Notes under the pieces: model-generated
The model's input: the letters and a program-made list of their open reading frames with translations, nothing else
Told to the model about the DNA's origin: nothing
The model's database searches: none
In this document: positions 5,399 to 7,698 of the stretch, piece by piece
How the letters are laid out: every line of letters starts with the position of its first letter
Numbering within the stretch: the first letter of the stretch is position 1
Assembly (NCBI GenBank): GCA_903848435.1
Contig: CAINGG010000247.1
Coordinates: 1 to 7,698 of the forward strand
From: an uncultured Actinomycetes bacterium
GTDB lineage: Bacteria > Actinomycetota > Actinomycetes > S36-B12
Length of the DNA: 7,698 nucleotides
Direction of reading: 5' to 3'
Translations under genes and position numbers: made by a program

Positions 5399-5428
5399 GT
5401 GACCGGCCAAGCCTCCGCGAGCCGCTAG
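5399..5428 (+). other. Nine-codon leaderless-type reading frame (possible gene remnant)
   Basis: GTG 5399 reads MTGQASASR and stops at TAG 5426-5428. This stop shares CTAG with the S53 stop on the other strand. It may be the stub of a former rightward gene cut off when the S53 gene arrived, a tiny translated peptide, or chance. No homology can be judged at this length. Confidence 0.15.
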
Positions 5429-7230
5429 GGGACCAGCTTCATCAGCCGGTCGAACGCCGGTGCCCCGAGGCCGGACGCCTGGTCGAAGCCCTGGGTCGCC
5501 CGGCAGCAACCCGCGGGCGGCGCCACCTGGTTGATGCCGTCCGTGACGTCGTAGAACGCCTGGCGATAGTCACGCGACGCCCCGACGTCGTATAGCCAGG
5601 GATTGAGGAACCCGAGGCGACCCTGGCGGGCAGCGATGAGCGCGATATTGGCAGCAGTGAAGGGCGTCGATGCACTCGTGCCGCCGACTGGCGCCATAAC
5701 CCACTCAAGGCCCGGTGGCACGGGGATACCCATGAACTCCTCGAATTGCAGCGGCGTCATCGCGACGGGCCAGCCGGGGAATCCGCTGGCATGGGCGACG
5801 ACATCGGGCACGATGCGGCGATCCTGTCGCGTCACCTTAGCCTGGTACCACGGCACGGGATAGGTCGTCGGGCCGCCGGTGCCCGCACCCGCTGTCGAGT
5901 CATCGCCGAGCTGCCCCTGCCAAGTGGAGTCATTCCAGACCACCTCGTTAACCCGGGCGTTGTTCTTGCCGAGGCTGATGCGCGTGCCGCCGACGGCGGT
6001 GACCCACGGCGACGCGGCCGGATAGCCGACGTTCAGGGCCGCAAAGGTACTGCCGTTGTGCAGGCAGGAGCTCGATCCGCTGTCACCGGATGCGATGAGG
6101 ATCGACGTGCCCAGGATGCCGCCCAGGGCGAAGATGTCATCGCTCATCCACCGGAGTGCCGCGTCGCCGCTCGCGTTGAGCAGGCGCATGCACTCGCCGT
6201 AGGACAGCGTGATGACATCGGGATTCAGTCGCTCATAGGCAGCCGAGAATCCGTCGATGAGTGACAGGACGAAGGATGTCCCTCCCGCGGCCTCGACAAA
6301 GCCGATGCGCTGAGCCTCGGGCAGGACGGCAGCAACTGTCTGGACGTCGAGATTGCTCTCGATGCCGTCGTAGCCCTCGGTCTGCACGGGAGCGTCAGGC
6401 ATGCCGAACGCGCCCGTGACACGCAGGTTCGGCGCTCGGTAGACGAAGCAGGAGGCGGCGGCCTCCGCCATGCCCGGGTCATAGGACTGTCCCACCGCGA
6501 CCACGGCGATGCGCGCACCCTTGCCCGCGTCGCCCGCACGGTGAAGTGCCGCGGTGCCGTAGGGCTTGTGCAATTGCTTGGGCGAATAGGTGATGTCGCG
6601 GAAGGGAATATCACCTATCTGGGCCATGAGGCACGCCGCGCCGGGCCCGAATGGCCCGCCGGTGTTCAGCGGAGGATCGAAGGATGCGCGCGGCGCCGGC
6701 AGCAGATCGTTGTAAACCGGAATGATGCCCGCGACCACGCCCTTCAGCGACCGGGGCACGGTGTTGACGATGGCCTCGCCATTGGCGAAGAAGTAGGACA
6801 TAAGACGAGGAGCAGGATCACCTTCCTCGTAGGAGACCTGGCTGTCGAAGATCTCCTGCCAAGTCTCGGTCGGCCCCGTGATGCGGGCGGTGAGGCCCGT
6901 CGCGTCGAAGCGCACTCGCATCCCGTTGTCCTGAGCCCACGCCTTCACACGATCGCGCTGCGCTGTCGTCGCGCCATATCGGGCCGCCGCCTCCTGGAGG
7001 GTGAGGAACTGCCGATAGCGCGACGAGCCAGGGGTGGAAATCTGCTGAGCGGCAGCCTGAAGTGCAGCGCGGTCATAGGGCAGCGCGGCCGTGAAGGTCA
7101 TCTCGACCGGCGCAGGTACGTCCTGGGCCGGGGTGCTGGCAGAGGCGCCCGTCGTGACAAGGCTGGCAGCGACGACACCAACAATGGCGATGCTTGCAAT
7201 GGCGATAGCAGACGGGGTTCGACGAGTCAT
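5425..7230 (-). CDS. Secreted sedolisin-family (S53) serine-carboxyl peptidase, pro-enzyme
   Basis: A 601-residue exported protease precursor. MTRR and a hydrophobic stretch end in an ASA site at 29-31 (signal peptidase I, cut after about 31). Residues about 40-175 are the pro-kumamolisin activation domain (STPGSSRYRQFLTLQEAAARYG). The catalytic domain follows. Glu291 and Asp295 in GIESNLDVQ, Asp383 in ASGDSGS (oxyanion residue) and Ser519 in GGTSAST match the S53 catalytic set, so it should be active. Asp561-Val562 (YDVTDG) and Asp583 (GFDQASGLG) fit the C-terminal calcium site. Six Cys (200, 261, 347, 389, 575, 576) suggest disulfides. Family enzymes are mostly acid-active endo- or tripeptidyl peptidases that self-cleave the propeptide outside the cell. 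ATG 7230 has TAGCGT exactly six bases upstream and no ribosome site, hence probably leaderless. Codon use looks less GC-biased than the neighbours (by eye). Confidence 0.95.
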   Translation of the reverse strand: MTRRTPSAIAIASIAIVGVVAASLVTTGASASTPAQDVPAPVEMTFTAALPYDRAALQAAAQQISTPGSSRYRQFLTLQEAAARYGATTAQRDRVKAWAQDNGMRVRFDATGLTARITGPTETWQEIFDSQVSYEEGDPAPRLMSYFFANGEAIVNTVPRSLKGVVAGIIPVYNDLLPAPRASFDPPLNTGGPFGPGAACLMAQIGDIPFRDITYSPKQLHKPYGTAALHRAGDAGKGARIAVVAVGQSYDPGMAEAAASCFVYRAPNLRVTGAFGMPDAPVQTEGYDGIESNLDVQTVAAVLPEAQRIGFVEAAGGTSFVLSLIDGFSAAYERLNPDVITLSYGECMRLLNASGDAALRWMSDDIFALGGILGTSILIASGDSGSSSCLHNGSTFAALNVGYPAASPWVTAVGGTRISLGKNNARVNEVVWNDSTWQGQLGDDSTAGAGTGGPTTYPVPWYQAKVTRQDRRIVPDVVAHASGFPGWPVAMTPLQFEEFMGIPVPPGLEWVMAPVGGTSASTPFTAANIALIAARQGRLGFLNPWLYDVGASRDYRQAFYDVTDGINQVAPPAGCCRATQGFDQASGLGAPAFDRLMKLVP

Positions 7231-7236
7231 AAGGCG

Positions 7237-7242
7237 ACGCTA
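7237..7242 (-). promoter_or_regulatory. Candidate -10 box (TAGCGT) for leaderless S53 gene, overlapping HAD stop
   Basis: On the minus strand the HAD stop TAG is the first half of TAGCGT, followed by six bases and ATG 7230. The flanking word CGCTAGCGT is the same as before the DUF2530 gene. The peptidase could thus be transcribed on its own although it lies only nine bases after the HAD gene. Confidence 0.5.
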
Positions 7243-7698
7243 GCGAGGTCGTGGGGCATCGCGCAGCGAAACCAGCACGCCAGGAAGTCCGTGCAGGTCA
7301 TCGATGACCACATCGGAGCCCGCCTCCATCAAGTCCATCGCAGAGGACGGCCCGCTGGCTACCGCAATCGCGTGGACGCCGGCGTGACGTGCAGCCCTGA
7401 TGTCTCCGGGGTGATCACCGACATAAGCCCAGGCCGCATGCTGGCGCAGGGCGTCGCCCTTTGCCTCGGCGAAGAGATCCCCGACGATGTCGTCCGCGTC
7501 GAGGCCGGCGGCCTCCAGTGCCAGGCCCGCGACGGCACCGTACTTCGCGGTGACGACCAGCACGCGATCGCCATGCGACCGCACGGCATCGATCGCCTCT
7601 CGGGCACCGGGCATTGGCAGGGTCAACGGGATGCCGTGCTCGCGATAGTGCGCGCGGTACGCCGCGAGGAGCACGTCGTAGGGCTCGTCCGGCAGCCA
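7240..7698 (-). CDS. HAD-superfamily hydrolase (phosphoglycolate phosphatase-like), C-terminal part
   Basis: 152 residues are visible; the frame is open to the right window edge, so the N-terminus with motif I (DxDGT) and part of the cap lie outside. A GTG at 7674 could start the visible part but is internal: in-frame WLPDEPYD precedes it and a HAD needs motif I. Seen: the PMPGAREAI substrate-side helix, motif II Thr in VLVVTAKYG, motif III Lys in AEAKGDALRQ, and motif IV YVGDHPGDI with the Mg-binding Asp pair. The tail VVIDDLHGLPGVL is typical of subfamily IA phosphatases. It probably dephosphorylates a small cytosolic metabolite; the substrate cannot be inferred. It lies nine bases upstream of the S53 gene on the same strand. 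Confidence 0.9.
   Translation of the reverse strand, partial: WLPDEPYDVLLAAYRAHYREHGIPLTLPMPGAREAIDAVRSHGDRVLVVTAKYGAVAGLALEAAGLDADDIVGDLFAEAKGDALRQHAAWAYVGDHPGDIRAARHAGVHAIAVASGPSSAMDLMEAGSDVVIDDLHGLPGVLVSLRDAPRPR

Noticed and set aside
5746..6264. A 172-codon open frame on the plus strand
   Set aside because: Antisense to the S53 catalytic domain. No motif, ribosome site or -10 box.
7240..7674. HAD protein as complete from GTG 7674
   Set aside because: That would lack the catalytic DxDGT motif I, and the frame continues open to the window edge.

Overview
The window looks like chromosomal housekeeping DNA from a high-GC actinobacterium. The evidence is GC-ending codon use throughout, the actinobacterial form of citrate synthase and SerC, and three gene families I know almost only from Actinobacteria (DUF2530, DUF3027 and a DUF2771-like lipoprotein). 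From memory, the same families lie between about Rv0871 (cspB) and Rv0889c (citA) in Mycobacterium tuberculosis, so this looks like a compacted version of that neighbourhood. No genus can be named.

Layout. The rightward block starts with the C-terminal part of a citrate synthase (cut by the window start). Next come a complete phosphoserine aminotransferase serC and an MFS transporter that overlaps serC by ATGA and is broken by a one-base frameshift near 2315-2330. A 119-base gap follows. It holds two back-to-back leaderless promoters: one drives a 28-residue membrane peptide leftward, the other a DUF2530 two-helix membrane protein rightward. Then comes a leftward operon, read from 5319 down to 3599: cold-shock-domain protein, lipoprotein, DUF3027 protein. 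Further right, also leftward, are a secreted sedolisin-type (S53) peptidase and the C-terminal part of a HAD-family phosphatase that runs off the window end.

How it works together. Citrate synthase and SerC are central metabolism. The Csp-lipoprotein-DUF3027 operon is tightly packed, and each gene has a GAGG-N7-ATG ribosome site. In contrast, DUF2530, S53, the 28-residue peptide and probably serC show a -10 box (TANNNT) 6-7 bases before the start codon, which implies leaderless mRNAs. The tetranucleotide CTAG occurs only seven times by eye, always in a stop codon or a -10 box. Three times it is shared by the stop codons of two convergent reading frames.

The most interesting items are the unannotated 28-residue peptide, the CTAG placement, the two classes of translation start, and the S53 gene with an orphan promoter and nine-codon frame beside it. 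I see no CRISPR array, tRNA, rRNA, insertion sequence or obvious defence or biosynthetic system.
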